From Epiperipatus broadwayi (lineage: Eukaryota > Onychophora > Udeonychophora > Euonychophora > Peripatidae), in the NCBI GenBank assembly GCA_028023455.1, contig JAQFVV010006313.1:849519-913518 (forward strand): a DNA stretch of 64,000 bases, in the 5' to 3' direction. The notes beneath the pieces were generated by a model. It worked only from the letters and a program-made list of their open reading frames with translations, was not told where the DNA came from and ran no database searches. The translations under genes and the position numbers were made by a program. How positions within the stretch are numbered: the stretch's first letter is position 1; every line of letters begins with the position of its first letter. Below, piece by piece: positions 1 to 13,600 of this stretch.

Positions 1-532
1 TTTCAAATCAGTGTGAATTCTGTTAACTGCACAGTTCTCTCAATACCAGCTCTTCCCTGGTGTTTAAAATCATCCCATTTTATATTCCACTCAGGTATTT
101 GTGGAATGCTTTTAATTACTTATTTCTAGCCCCAAATCTAATCTCTGATCTAAAAAAAATTTACATTTCTGTGTCTAATGTTTTTGGAGATGCAATCATT
201 AAATAATGTTTAAAAATATATTCAAATCTATTTCCAGATTGAAAATAGATTTGACGAAAATGTTTATAACAAAAGTAAAATCTATTAATTTTATTCCCCA
301 TTTTATTTTCAGTAAAAATTTAATTAAAAAATTTCTTCCCAAAATTAAAACAATATTAGGCTTCCAACCTTTTAATTATTTTTGGGTGATTAACGCTTGC
401 ATCTTACCATCTTGGATTTTACAAAATACAGTATACAGATTGAATTAAAAAATAATTTAAAAAGAAAGTTTTATAAATGACATATAATAAAATATTTAAA
501 AAATCAATATTTTGTTAGTATATTTGCTCCTG

Positions 533-533
<1 letters not shown>
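1..533. other. AT-rich intergenic sequence, no feature seen
   Basis: No repeat, RNA or coding signal that I can support. The short open frame at 206-448 is lysine, isoleucine and phenylalanine rich, as expected from chance translation of AT-rich DNA. Confidence 0.6.

Positions 534-598
<65 letters not shown>
534..598. repeat. (AT)n microsatellite
   Basis: Pure AT dinucleotides, broken once by a C at 577. Open frames here encode only alternating Ile/Tyr and are not genes. Confidence 0.95.
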
Positions 599-609
<11 letters not shown>

Positions 610-700
610 AATAGAGCTGCACCTATATATTTTAATGTGAAGAAATATAATAATAAATATTGAAAAGCTAAAATTTATAATTTTTAGGTGCACATCTCAG

Positions 701-701
<1 letters not shown>

Positions 702-790
<89 letters not shown>
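702..790. repeat. (AT)n microsatellite
   Basis: About 44 uninterrupted AT units, lying about 100 bp from the preceding AT array. Confidence 0.95.
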
Positions 791-793
<3 letters not shown>

Positions 794-889
794 CAGCCAA
801 CTAAAGGAGCAGGATGGGACATAAGGTTGAATATAGGTTAGTACTTGGTAAGTGTATAGAACCATAAAGCTCAGTCTTAAGCTAGGATT

Positions 890-2900
890 GACTGCTTCAA
901 TACTTTAGAACATTTCTATGGGTCCACTAGGCATCAAAGCAATAGTAAACAAAATCATCTAACTTATTTTAATAACAAACATAATTTTCAAAAAAGGGTT
1001 CATCTACCACACCATCCACACTTACTTTTAAAACAGGGTTAAGCACAGTTCAGAAGTATAAAAAATATGATCCAACTTCATTTCAAGTAGGAATTCAAGC
1101 AGCTTTTGATTCCATTGCCATCAATCACATAATTAATATGCTAGCCAATATCATCATTACAACTATTCTGTTATACCTGGTTATAATCCTGCTGCATTAT
1201 CAAAAGAAATATACAATCCTCAATGGCAGGAACTCTTTGTCCCTTACAATCCATCCAGTCATTCATACACGAGTTGCCACTTATCTTACTGCTATGTATG
1301 CTCTATATCAACCCACTTTTAAAGCAAATACAGCAAAATATCATCAGCTTCCAAAAAGCATACACCCAAAAACACATTCGATGTATTGCATACCTAGATG
1401 GTATTATCATTTTCCTAATCTCTTCCAAGCTACTACCCTTTCTTCAAAAGATATTTAATGACTACACTTCCACACATAAATTTAATTGCAATTTAAATAA
1501 AATTGTTTTGATGGTTATTCTATACAAAAAAAAATATTGTACTCAATGTATTTTAGGGTAAGCCAACTGTATTCTTGGGATTGCCATTCCTTATGGATCT
1601 TTTTTTTTCAAACACACAATGCAGAAGAAGATGCATGAAACCACAACTCACATTACTGTTTTTCCAAGGCTTATCTCCCACTTTATTTCCAAAGTACACC
1701 TATTCAACTTTCTCATAATTACCAATATTATATACTATTTTGCAGTTATAAAGTTCTGTTATTTATTACTCCAGATCAACTTTTTTGCATCAAGTTACTA
1801 TGAGATAGAAAGATGGTATTAATAACAATTGAAAAAAGTGGTTGCCCACTTATCCATTATAATATATGGTTTCACAATAACTGAACATTCCCTACTCAGA
1901 AAACAATCAACTTGATTGTGTCAATTATCAATAAGTTTCCAACATTTGAATGTCTACTCATAATAATTCCAAACTGACAAATCCCCTTGTTCAGTTTCAA
2001 TTTTTTTAAGCTTTATTCACTTGGTTCTAAGTGAATCCAACCAGATAATCTTCTCAAACAGTACCAAATACACCTGCTGGTGAACATATATCATACTTCA
2101 TGCAAATGCTTCCACCAGTCAATCCCTTTATATGGGATATCATTAACCATTAACTCCTCCAATATTTTAAAGAAATCATCACTGGAGCAAAAAAAATGAT
2201 TTCCTTTTATGCCTTAACCATTATACCCTGCCAACATTATATTTTCTATGCTACCATTGTTTATAGAAAAGTCTCAGTCCATGTTTCCCACATTGTTATG
2301 CAGCAGAAGAAGCCCAACAGCACTTCTTCTTTGATTTCCAAGCTCTCAACTTTATCTAGTGGATCATATTAAATAAATACAGATGGCATAGCATCTCCAT
2401 TCAACAACTAATTTAATCCTATTAAAAGTCACATCCTTCCACAATGTATGCAACCACTTTTATCATGTTTCCCTTCTAGTGTATCCATTGCATCTTTCTC
2501 CTCAGTACCAACACCAAAAGACACCTTCTACATTTATCAACAAACTACAACATTTCAAAACTCAGGACACAAAAATGGTACTTCCAGACATTTTTCAGCC
2601 AACTGGTCACTTATAATACAGCCATTCAACTTGTAACCTTCCACTAATTGGCAACTCCTTTGCATGACAGAATATACCTTACCACCATCAGGTCACTTTT
2701 TTGTCATCACCTTATAACATTTATCATTTTGCATAACTATTTTAACAACTCATGGAAATCCATCATACATCCATTGCAAATTAGCTATAACAACATTGAC
2801 CCACTCACATGCAAATCAACAAGTCATCATGGACCACCGTCAAATCAAACACTTCTCTTAACCCCACAACACCTTTAGCATAGTTTTTTAACACATCCAG
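890..2900 (+). mobile_element. Decayed L1-type LINE ORF2 relic (RT plus zf-RVT)
   Basis: This is a relic of a non-LTR retrotransposon ORF2 broken by many stops and frameshifts. A reverse-transcriptase motif A remnant, AAFDSI, is followed by NHIINMLANI at about 1099-1150. In another frame, LLLCMLYINPLLKQI resembles the block after the RT motif 'GCPLSP'. AYLDGIIIF (about 1390-1420) stands where the catalytic YADD box should be; the second Asp is now Gly. The stretch after it keeps the usual spacing to a degenerate 'N..K' motif. Near 2279-2338 the sequence PCFPHC, AEEAQQH, FFFD matches the C-terminal zinc-knuckle (zf-RVT) of L1-like ORF2 proteins, with the last Cys lost. Between these, LGI-like and small hydrophobic blocks are only loosely recognisable. 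Assignment to the L1/Tx1 side rests on the zf-RVT knuckle. No endonuclease domain or 3' tail was found, so both ends are uncertain. Confidence 0.65.
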
Positions 2901-3523
2901 TCATCATCAGCTCAGCAACATAATTAAACCAACACACACAGATATGGACTTTTCTACACAACAACAATCATGAACTGCTTCTATCCAATCATAGTAATGC
3001 AACTATAGACTTCAAAGTATCCACCTTCAGCAATTACAGTCATACTCATACCACAATCATATGCAAATATTATTATTATAAAAACAATTGAAATTACAAT
3101 AAGTCAAATACCAACCAGCATTGAGTTACATTGACTGAACTAATCTACAACACGTAAAACTGTAAACCTGTTTTGCATAGCTAAATACAGCAAAATTGAT
3201 CATCCAAAATTTTTTGAAATCATATGTTATTTAATACAATTGAATTTTTACATATATAAACTTATGACTATGGATTGTCCATGTAACCATAGCAATCCAA
3301 ACTGTATAAACCACTTGCAAATTTTCTAAGACAAATAACATTTATTGTTGTAACATCATCATCAATAAAAAAATATACACTTTAATTAAAACTAATGTTA
3401 TTATAAATATATGATGACTATATAGATTAAAGCTTTATAAAGTTTTTTTTAATCAGTATATGCTTTGCTGGTTTTTTGATTATTAATATTCATAGACATT
3501 GCATTTTCACTGTATAGTCATTG
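2901..3523. other. AT-rich intergenic sequence, no feature seen
   Basis: No supported feature. It may hold the rest of the L1-like relic's 3' region, but no motif or tail is visible. Confidence 0.5.
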
Positions 3524-3646
3524 TCTTCTTCTTCACCTTCTTCTTTTTTCTTCTTTTCCTACTCCTCCTTCTTTTTCTTCTTCCTCCTCCTCTTTCTTTT
3601 TTCTTCCTCCTCCTTCTTCTTCTTCCTCCTCCTTCTTCTTCTTATT

Positions 3647-3711
<65 letters not shown>

Positions 3712-3735
3712 TGATGATGATGATGATGATGATGA
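3524..3735. repeat. Compound satellite: polypyrimidine, (TAA)n, (ATG)n
   Basis: Three blocks abut. A C/T-only tract built of TTC, CTT and CCT units (3524-3641) is followed by about 22 TAA units (3642-3708) and about 9 ATG units (3709-3735). Overlapping open frames give homopolymeric Ser/Phe, Asn/Asp, Ile or Lys/Glu strings and are artefacts. Confidence 0.95.
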
Positions 3736-5020
<1,285 letters not shown>

Positions 5021-5424
5021 TAAATATGATACCTCATGCCGAAAATTTAAATGTATTTACTTGTATATTTTTTAAGTTGTTGTTGTTAATGTGGCACCTT
5101 ATGATGAGTGACATTGGGTTTACTTTATTGTAAATTTTCCCTAGCAAATTGCAATTAATAACATTATATTTAAATTTTAAGTTTATTTTAAGGGGGGTTA
5201 ATTTTAGGCTATATGTTTTGTAGTTGAAATATATGAGTGTTTACATCAATGTAATATGAAGTGTGTTTAGTATACAGGGCAAAACCCACATGATTATGAC
5301 CCAAAGGTTTAGTCAATGCATTACAATGGATGTGGACATACTTTCCCACACTGTTGTTTTGCTTTTTGTTCATAGAGTTAATAGTAAGACAGCCAAGACG
5401 ACAATTCACCATTACAGAAAATTT

Positions 5425-5494
<70 letters not shown>

Positions 5495-5533
5495 AGATCG
5501 GAAGATCTCTCTATATATATATATGGATTTGGA

Positions 5534-5571
<38 letters not shown>

Positions 5572-5575
5572 TCCA
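5425..5575. repeat. (CT)n followed by broken (TA)n microsatellite
   Basis: A CT array (5425-5485, one A interruption) runs into several short TA arrays up to about 5568. Part of the TA section is a palindrome, since a GGATATATAT-type block is mirrored by an ATATATATCC block. Confidence 0.9.
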
Positions 5576-6420
5576 AATGATTTTCTTCTCCAGACAGCCA
5601 CACATTCCTGTTCTGAGTGAGGATCATTTCTTATTAAATGATACCAAACTGCAGACACACATTCCTGTCAGGATGGTTTTATGCTAGCATCTTCATATTA
5701 CATTGGGTGCATTCGTATATCAGGAAGCAAGTGTTGGTTTGCCTCGATGTTGAATGATTGTTTTTCAAAAGCTTTTAACTGAGTAATCTATGTAACTTAT
5801 CTCTACTCAATATTATAAAATAAACTTTTATCAACTATCCATTTGTGCAGGCTTTTATCTAAAACATAAAATAACAATTTAAAATTAAAATCTAAACTAG
5901 ATCATTTTGTTCCTAATTTTAAATATACATATATGTATGTCAATAAATGTGTTTTTATGTGTTATTACTGGCAGTGGCTTTGTTTTAATCTTAAAAATAT
6001 ATTATTCTTCATAAAAAAGAAGAGTATGTTTATGATTTTTTTATGAATCTCAGCTACTCTTAGAGTTAGTGGCATGAGCTAATTGTCAATATATAATTAT
6101 AATAAAATTAAGTTGGATCATGCTAACATATGTATCTTCCTACTATATAAATACTCCAGGTTCAAATGACCTGGTGGTGTCCTATAGGGCAGTTACAGTA
6201 ATTACTCTATTTAATCTATGATTATTATAATATATATCTTCTAATGTTCTTTACCTCACTTATTTGTTCTATGCATGCATATATGTAAATCCTCTCACCC
6301 ATTAATGATGTCATGAGATTAAATTTTCCGACATGCACTCCCATTTGAGCATTTTCTGACAATTTTCCTTGTTTCACAAATTAATGTAAAATATATTATT
6401 AAATAATTATATGTTTAAAA
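5576..6420. other. Intergenic sequence with a short local duplication
   Basis: At 5593-5675 a short block with CACACATTCCTGT occurs twice about 50 bp apart. Nothing else is supported. Confidence 0.45.
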
Positions 6421-7008
6421 GATTATTGCTTTTGGTATAAATAACTTGGTACTAAAAAAGAAATATGCCTATATGTTTGAAAAGAAATGTTTTTATAAAT
6501 GTGTTTTACCAGTTACTACTTATGAATCTGAGACTGGGACACATAATGGAAGAGCAATACAAAAACTTCAGACCACTCAAAAAGTATGAAGAAATACATG
6601 TTGGGAGCAATAATGGAAGAGCAATACAGAGACTTCAAACCATTCAAAAAAGTATTAAGAAATGCATGTTTGGAGTAACAAGAAGAGATCGAAAACACAA
6701 TATATGGGTAAGAGAACAAACAGGTATTACTGACCTCATTGAAAAAATTAAAATACCAAAGTGGATTTGGGTTGGATATATTGTATAACAGATCATAACA
6801 GATGGATAATTGAAATCTTAAACAGGATTCCAAGAGATTATAAAAGACCCAGAAAGAGACCCTATGTGAAATGGATGGATGAAATAAGAAAGTGTGCAGG
6901 GGTGATGTGCTGAAGAGAAACTTAAGATCAAAGAAGTTGGATTGAACTTGGAGAAACCTTTATCCTGCAGTGGATTGGTAATGGTTGATGATGATCATGA
7001 TAATGACT
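6421..7008 (+). mobile_element. 5'-truncated RTE-type LINE copy (3' end only)
   Basis: The segment aligns with 10103-10600 of the larger RTE-type copy downstream. It begins in the C-terminal part of ORF2 (TYESETGTHN against TYGSETWTLN) and runs through RRDRK, WVREQTG and RPRKRPYVKWMDE to the stop and a TGATGATG-like tail near 6985-7005. It is therefore a dead-on-arrival 5'-truncated insertion. About 67 bp are duplicated in tandem inside the coding region (6545-6611 and 6612-6680), which is absent from the sister copy. Stops and frameshifts interrupt every frame. Confidence 0.8.
6545..6680 (+). repeat. 67-bp internal tandem duplication in LINE copy
   Basis: Two consecutive copies begin with AATGGAAGAGCAATACA and end near TTGGGAGCAAT or TTTGGAGTAAC. 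The related LINE at 10235-10300 has only one copy, so the duplication belongs to this insertion. Confidence 0.8.
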
Positions 7009-7689
7009 TATCTGAAAATAATAAATTTGACTTCATTTGATAGATATTTTTGTTTACTACTAAAAAAAATTTGAAATGATCACATTTTGTTTCTGTAAAT
7101 ATTAAAAAAATTTTGTTTCTGTAAATATTAAAAAAATAGATCATAAATAAAACAAAGAATTTATACATCATCATTTCTAGAAAGATTATATTTAGTTTAT
7201 ATAATCAACAAAATATTTTTTAATTCTTATTATTTTTAAACATCTAAACAAATAATTATTTAAACAACTAAACAAATAATTATTTGTTCTTATACCTAAC
7301 AAATTATGCTTTAAAAATTTTAATTTTTTGAATATTTATTGCAAATATTGCAATATTTTTCATCTCGTAAGTTTTAAGTAGATTGCTTACATAGAAACTA
7401 AGCTTGTAAATTGCTCCAGGCCATATTCATGTTAGCTGATAATATAACATTATACACTTGATTTCTTTTGGAGGCCTTAAAGAAACTGAGCAAAGCAAAT
7501 TCCTAATGTCCACTCCATACGTTCTTGTCATTGTAGCTGTTATTACTATGTGATTATTCATATATTACAAAAACATGGATAGACTGCTCACCAAAATGCA
7601 TTGGCCAGCATGGTGAGTTTATTGGCTTTTTACCTCTAAGTTTAATAATATTTTTCCAATATATACAATCATGACAGACAAAAATAAAC
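7009..7689. other. AT-rich intergenic sequence, minor duplication
   Basis: At 7087-7138 a 26-bp unit (TTTTGTTTCTGTAAATATTA core) is repeated in tandem twice. Otherwise nothing is supported. Confidence 0.5.
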
Positions 7690-7819
7690 CATGCCCCTTA
7701 TTTGCAGGAGGATGTAAAGTCACCAATCAAAGGCAGCAGTTGGTGGCCGAAGGCAGAGGGTGCTGAGAATCCCATGATTGCAGACTCAGGCTGCCATTTG
7801 ATGATGACTTTTTATTTAG

Positions 7820-8520
7820 GTACTTACAAATATAGATCACTTTCAAGAGAAGGACTATTGCAAGAGTTAGAAGAAGAATTGTCTTATATTAAATGGGACA
7901 TTATTGGACTTTGTGAAGTTAGAAGAAAAGGTGAGGAAACAATTGATTTAAAAAGTGGATATATACTCTACTATAAAAGCACAAATATTGGTAATACAAG
8001 TGGAGTAGGATTTATTATAAATAAAAAATGGAAGAATAATATTGTGGAGATTGATGATGTATTGGACAGAGTTGCAAGATTAGTTTTATAACTTAATAGC
8101 AGATACCAAATGCAGATAATTCAGGTTTATGCCCCAACAAGTTATCATAGTGATGAAGTTATAGAAGATTTTTACATGGATGTACAAAAAGCTTTTGATC
8201 ACAATAAACAACATTTTTTTAAAAATTGTTATGATGGCCTTTAATGCTAGAATTGGTAAAAAAATGAAGGATGAAAATGATGTAGGTAATTTTAGTTATT
8301 GTAATAGAAATGACAGAGTACATAGAATTGTGGAGTTTATAGAAAAAAAAACTTTATATTATGAATTCTTTTTTTGACAAACATGTTAAAAGCAAATGGA
8401 CATGGAAGCATCCAAGTGAAGCGATGGGAGAATTGGATTATATTTTGACTAACAGAAAATACATATTTCAAGATTGTAATGTTCTTAATAAATTTAACAC
8501 AGGAAGTGATCAATGATTTG
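7820..8520 (+). pseudogene. APE-like endonuclease domain of the LINE (catalytically broken)
   Basis: Three frame segments together make an EEP-type endonuclease. The first (7702-8091) ends at a TAA that probably replaced a Gln codon. After a frameshift in a T-run near 8212, the second runs through MMAFNARIGKK and NRNDRVHRI. The third carries KWTWKHPSEAMGELDYIL and TGSDQ. The acidic residue of GDFN and the His of SDH, both essential in this family, are substituted, so this copy could not nick DNA even without the stops. Confidence 0.8.
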
Positions 8521-9018
8521 TAAGATGTAAAATACATTTTAATGCAAAACTAGAGAGAAAAAAATTATTAAAACAAACAATATTTACAGTTGATATTCCT
8601 AATCTTCAGAAACATTTTAATGAATTTAAATTAGAACTTACAAATCGGTTTCAAGCATTAGTAGATTTTGAGCATGATTCAGATTTGAATGACATTAATA
8701 GGAAAATAACTGATATACTTTTGAAAACTGCAACAAAGATAGCTAGCAGAAAAAAGCAGCAACTGATCAATAAAATTTTTACTGAGACTAGAGAATTTAT
8801 GAAGAAAAGAAGAAATATAAGGAAATACAACAATGATGCATTAAAAAAGATTGAATATCTCAAATTTTGTAAAATGGTGTGGAAAAGAGTTGAAAATGAT
8901 ATAAAAAGTATAATTGTGAACTAGAAATGACAGCTGAAGAAGAGAATAAAAGTCTAAAGAGTGTAAAACAACATTTTGGTATAGGTAGGAAATTTATATC
9001 TGCAATAAGAAAAAAAAG

Positions 9019-10178
9019 ATGGCATTATTATTAAAAAAAAGGGATGACATCATGAAATGTTATCAAGAATTATATAGTAATAAAAAACAAGTACCTCATA
9101 TACCTATTATATCTTCCAAATTGCCCAGAATTTTGAATGAGAAAGTGAGACATGCAATTAAATTTATGAAGAAAGGGAAGGCTCCAGATAATGATGGAAT
9201 TATAATTATTTTATATATTAAAACAAGCAGGTTAAGAAATATAAAATTTTAGAAAAGTTATATATCAAATGACTGAATGATAAAGATGTACCAGATGATT
9301 GGAAGAATGCAGTATTAATATTAATATTTTTAAAAGGTGATAAAGAAAATATTAAAAATTACAGACCTGTCAGTCTTTTATCAGTTTTATACATAATTTT
9401 TACTAAGATAATTACAACTCGTCTACAGAAAACTTTCCACCAACCAAGAAAACAAGCTGGATTTAAAAGTGGTTTTAGTACAGTAGATCATATCCAGGTA
9501 TTGAGAGAAGCTATAAAAAGGACAAATGAATATGAGTTGCCATTATGATTTGGACTTGTAGATTATAAAAAGCATTTGATTCTATAAACATTTCTTCAGT
9601 GATTAAAGTATTGGATCATAAAGGTGTAGATCCAGGATATTGTCATATTTTAAAGAATAATTATAAAAATGCAACACCAACAATTAGATTACATTAAGAA
9701 AATTAACATTGAAAAGGGTGTAAGACAGGGTGACTCCATATCTCCAAAAATTTTTACAGCAGTGCTACAAAAAATATTTTGTGGATTGAAATGGGAAGCT
9801 AAAGGAGTGAAAGTAAGTGAATATTATTTAAGTCATTTAGATTTTGCAGATGATGTAGTAGTTTTTGCAAATAATGCTTTAGAGCTACAGAAAATGTTGC
9901 AGGAGTTATCAGATGAAAGTAGGAATGTAGGACTAAAGATAAATGTTAAAAAGACTAAAGTAATGTTTAATAAGTTATCTCAAAATATGAAAATAAAGAT
10001 TGATTATGATGAGTTAGAAGAGATTAACAGTTACAAATACCTTGGTCAGATTATCAATACAGATGGAAACATAATGGATGAAATTAATCATAGGATTATA
10101 CTTGGTTGGAGTGCTTTTAGTAGAAATAACTTGATACTAAAAGGAAATATGTCTGGGTTTGAAAAGGAAAGTTTTTAA
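9019..10178 (+). pseudogene. Reverse-transcriptase domain of the RTE-type LINE
   Basis: RT motifs appear in order. A KAPDNDGI-type block sits in an open stretch at 9019-9252. NYRPVSLLS, GFKSGFSTVDHI and REAIKRT lie in the middle, and KAFDSI is shifted by one base. GVRQGDSISPKIF and FADDVVVFANN are in the 169-codon open segment 9669-10178, which also carries KTKVMF and YKYLGQIINTDG. The active-site Asp pair of FADD is intact. At least three frame changes and an in-frame stop after ELPL (9548) disable it. Confidence 0.85.
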
Positions 10179-10625
10179 TAAATATGTTTTGCCAGTTCTT
10201 ACTTATGGATCTGAGACTTGGACTCTTAATAAAAGAGCAATACAGAGATTTCAGACCACTCAAAGAAGTATGGAGAGATGCATGTTGGGAGTAACAATGT
10301 ATGGGTAAGAAAACAAACAGGTGTTACTGGCCTCATTGAAAATATTAAAAAACTGAAGTGGAGTTGGGCAGGACATATTGCTAGAAGAGATGATAATAGA
10401 TGGACAATTGAAATTTTAAACTGGATTCCAAGAGATTGTAAAAGACCCAGAAAGAGACCATATGTGTAATGGATGCATGAAATGAGAAAGTGTGCAGGGG
10501 TGATGGAGAGAAGAGAAGCTAAAGATAGAAAAAAGTGGATTGAACTTGGAGAGACCTTCATCCTGCAGTGGATTGATAATTGTTGTTGATGATGATGATG
10601 ATAATGATTATGATAACATTATATT

Positions 10626-13600
10626 TTTGAAAATAAAGTATTTCAAATTAAAATAATTTATGAATAATTTATATTTCTTGATATCTAATAAATATAGTGT
10701 AAAATATTTTTTTAAAAATTACCTAAAACTGTAATAAATTCACAAATAAACATGTTTTTGGATTATTGGAAATGATAAGGTCATAAAATGCCAAATGTTT
10801 TATAGCCTTTGGCAGCAGACAAAAGCTGAACATGTCAGGGTGGAGCTTATGTGTATTGTAAAAGTGGAAATTTTGAAATTCCTGCCTTCTACTTCAAATT
10901 TTTCAGTGAAAATTTATCATAATTGTAAATTAATTAGAAAATTTATTATAATAAAATATGCCATTTTACACACATTTTAACATATAATACTTATGAAAAC
11001 TTCACCAGGGAGCGAATTGGTCAAAAGACGAAATAATTCTCATCAATTGATAATTAGGTTATGACAATTTTTGAAGTTTTATGCACCATAATCATGCTAC
11101 AATTGGTATTTTAATTCACTTCTATCTGAAGCTGAAATCTTAGTTTAAAAAAGAAATCCAATTGTCTGCATTATATGGTCCTACTTTTTGATTGGTGTAG
11201 CTAACTTTTGATTGACTGAGTATCTTAGAGAATTTCTCCTTGAGGCAAAACAATTGATTTCTAAAGCAATAATGTAATTATCAATGTTTATGATGTAATT
11301 TTTAAATACAAAACTAGGTCACTCAGGTTAGATTGTCTTTTAAAACATTTTATTTTTAAAAACCAGTTTTTGAACCTTTTGGTGGTAAAACTGATATGAT
11401 GACTGGAAGCAGCTTTAACAGAGTGAAAAAATCCTTTTTGTGAGACTCATATAAGTTAAATATTCTTTAATATTTAATAATAATAATGAATTTATTAACT
11501 TTTAATTTTTTTCTTTCTATGATAAAAAATAATCTTAAATATATGCTTTTCCAATAAAATTTAAAATATCTAATATTTCATTGTTCTAACTTTTTCAAAA
11601 AGTACCATGCAGCCAATGATCATGTGCTTCTTTATTATCAGTAAGAACTTCAAAAATAAAATATTCTTTTTTTAAATTTACATAATTAGAAAGCTTAAAT
11701 ATCTATATTTTAAAATAGAAATTAGTTATATAATATACATAAAAAAGATTAAAATTCAAACATAGAGTTGTGTTTAATGTATTACTCATTAGGTTCTATT
11801 TAAAAATTTGACTGGCAGATTTGACATTGAATGGATTAAACAATGTAAGTATATGCATACACCAACAAACAATGCAATTCATAGTTTGAAATAAAGTTCC
11901 TTCTTGAAATGTCTTTATCATCATCATCATCATAATGATGATGATGTCAATGATGATGCAATAAAAAGAACTGCAGAAGAAAAATGTAGGATAAATAAGC
12001 CAAGCACAAATATTAAATGTTCATCTACTGCTACCAAAATTATAGAATTATTATGATTTTACTATTTAAATCATTTATATATTAAAAATAAATAATAAAA
12101 TATCAAACATATGTCATGATGTAATGACATTACGATATATTTGATTTTCATATAACATAGGTTTAAATCCCAGGGATGGGTAAATCTTGATTTACATTTT
12201 TACATTTTAAACAGACATAGCCTGTTTTTAGCAAGGTCAGGTAAATAAATATCTAATACTGGTCAGGAAATGAAAATCACATAATTATTTAAAAGTGCTT
12301 AAAAATAGTACACAAAAAGACTCATGTTATCACTCCTTCCCCCAATATTTTCAAGCCTTATTCATTAATACCTTCTTTTTGTTGTTTTTCTAGTCAATTG
12401 ATGTTGAAAATACTTTTTTCCTGAAATTAATAATTAGAAAGCTAATTTATCTAAATATCCACGATTTATGTTATATAAAATCGAAATGTTAACTAATGTA
12501 GCTTATGAAAGGGATAAAACTAATGTTTGTTCATAAGAATTGGTTTGTGTTGTCTGGCTTAATATAAAAACATTGCTATTCCATCTAATTTTCTTTAATT
12601 AAGTATACTTTTAAAACTTTTCATATTCTTAGCATGTTTACAATAATACATCCACTTTCCTACATAAAAAATTAAAATAAAACGATGCTGACAACTTAAA
12701 ATTTAAATTGATAAAATATATGATAAATGTTTTTTTTTTAAAAGCACAAAACATTTCTTGTCATCAATTTTCATTTAAACATTAACTAAAATAAAATATT
12801 TTCATATTAGAAAGCTTTTATTCAAATATCTTTTTAATATATTGTAAGGTTAATATTAAAAAAATATTTATAAAAATAAATAATTATTTTTACTGTTTTT
12901 TGCTTTATTTTTCTGACGTTTTTCAACTTTTAATAAGTATTTTAAATTATAATTCTTTAGTTTCGTATTAATTCCTATCTTAATCGTTCATTTTACACAT
13001 TTATTGCACAATTTTTAAAGCTGCTAATATATTTTTAATCTTTTGTGTAATTAGTGCCTTATTAACACACAATAACATTAACATTTTTTTTTCATATTTA
13101 GCAGCCATATCAATTTCATTTTATTAATTATTTATTAGTTGACATAAATATACATACATCTTAACATCTAAGAAGTATAATAAAACTTGAGCATATTTTT
13201 GTCGAGAAATCTTAACATTGTAATTATGATTCCTTTCATTAGAAGATATAGCTAAAGATTAAATATGAGGGAGAGCTACATTTAACAAGTTCACTTTATG
13301 TTATCATTATTAATGTGGCTACTACTATTATTATTGGCTTTCCTTTCTAGTAATATAATCAATCTCATTTGCTAGCTGGTACTGTTAAGGAAATAATCTG
13401 TATTTGATATTGTGAAGTAAAATAAGCATTAGATATTCATAAAATTCAAATAATTATCTAATTTACATAATTACAATTAGTTACTTCTGAAAGGAATTCA
13501 TTGTATAATTAGATTTCATAAAGTTTTAAATGCAATCTACTGTTAACAAAGTTTTTGAGTATAATACAAGATTCTATTGATAATTATAAATAGAACAACT

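Larger units (their letters stand above)
7690..10625 (+). mobile_element. Near full-length, inactivated RTE-type LINE
   Basis: A non-LTR retrotransposon with one ORF encoding an APE-type endonuclease and a reverse transcriptase, now broken by stops and frameshifts. The relatively GC-rich 5' part starts near 7690. The endonuclease begins around 7820 (GTYKYRSLSREG), then has IIGLCEVRRKGEE, GVGFIINKKW and VYAPTSYHSDE. Two catalytic positions are gone: the GDFN box reads MAFN (8234-8245, Asp to Ala) and the SDH box reads SDQ followed by TGA (8505-8516). The RT shows KGKAPDNDGI (about 9175), NYRPVSLLS (about 9358), KAFDSI (9569-9586, in a shifted frame), GVRQGDSISP (9717) and FADDVVVF (9843). The end of the ORF is rich in Arg, Lys and Trp, and the element ends in a short GATGATGATGATAATGATTA tail, as RTE elements often do. 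The longest open stretch is 9669-10178. RTE-clade assignment comes from domain layout and motifs; no tree was possible. Confidence 0.88.

Noticed and set aside
206-448. 80-codon open frame
   Set aside because: Lys, Ile, Phe and Asn rich composition typical of chance frames in this AT-rich DNA; no domain.
5494-5504. AGATCGGAAGA, identical to the start of a common sequencing adapter
   Set aside because: Only 11 bases match and the flanks are native microsatellite; chance is a sufficient explanation.
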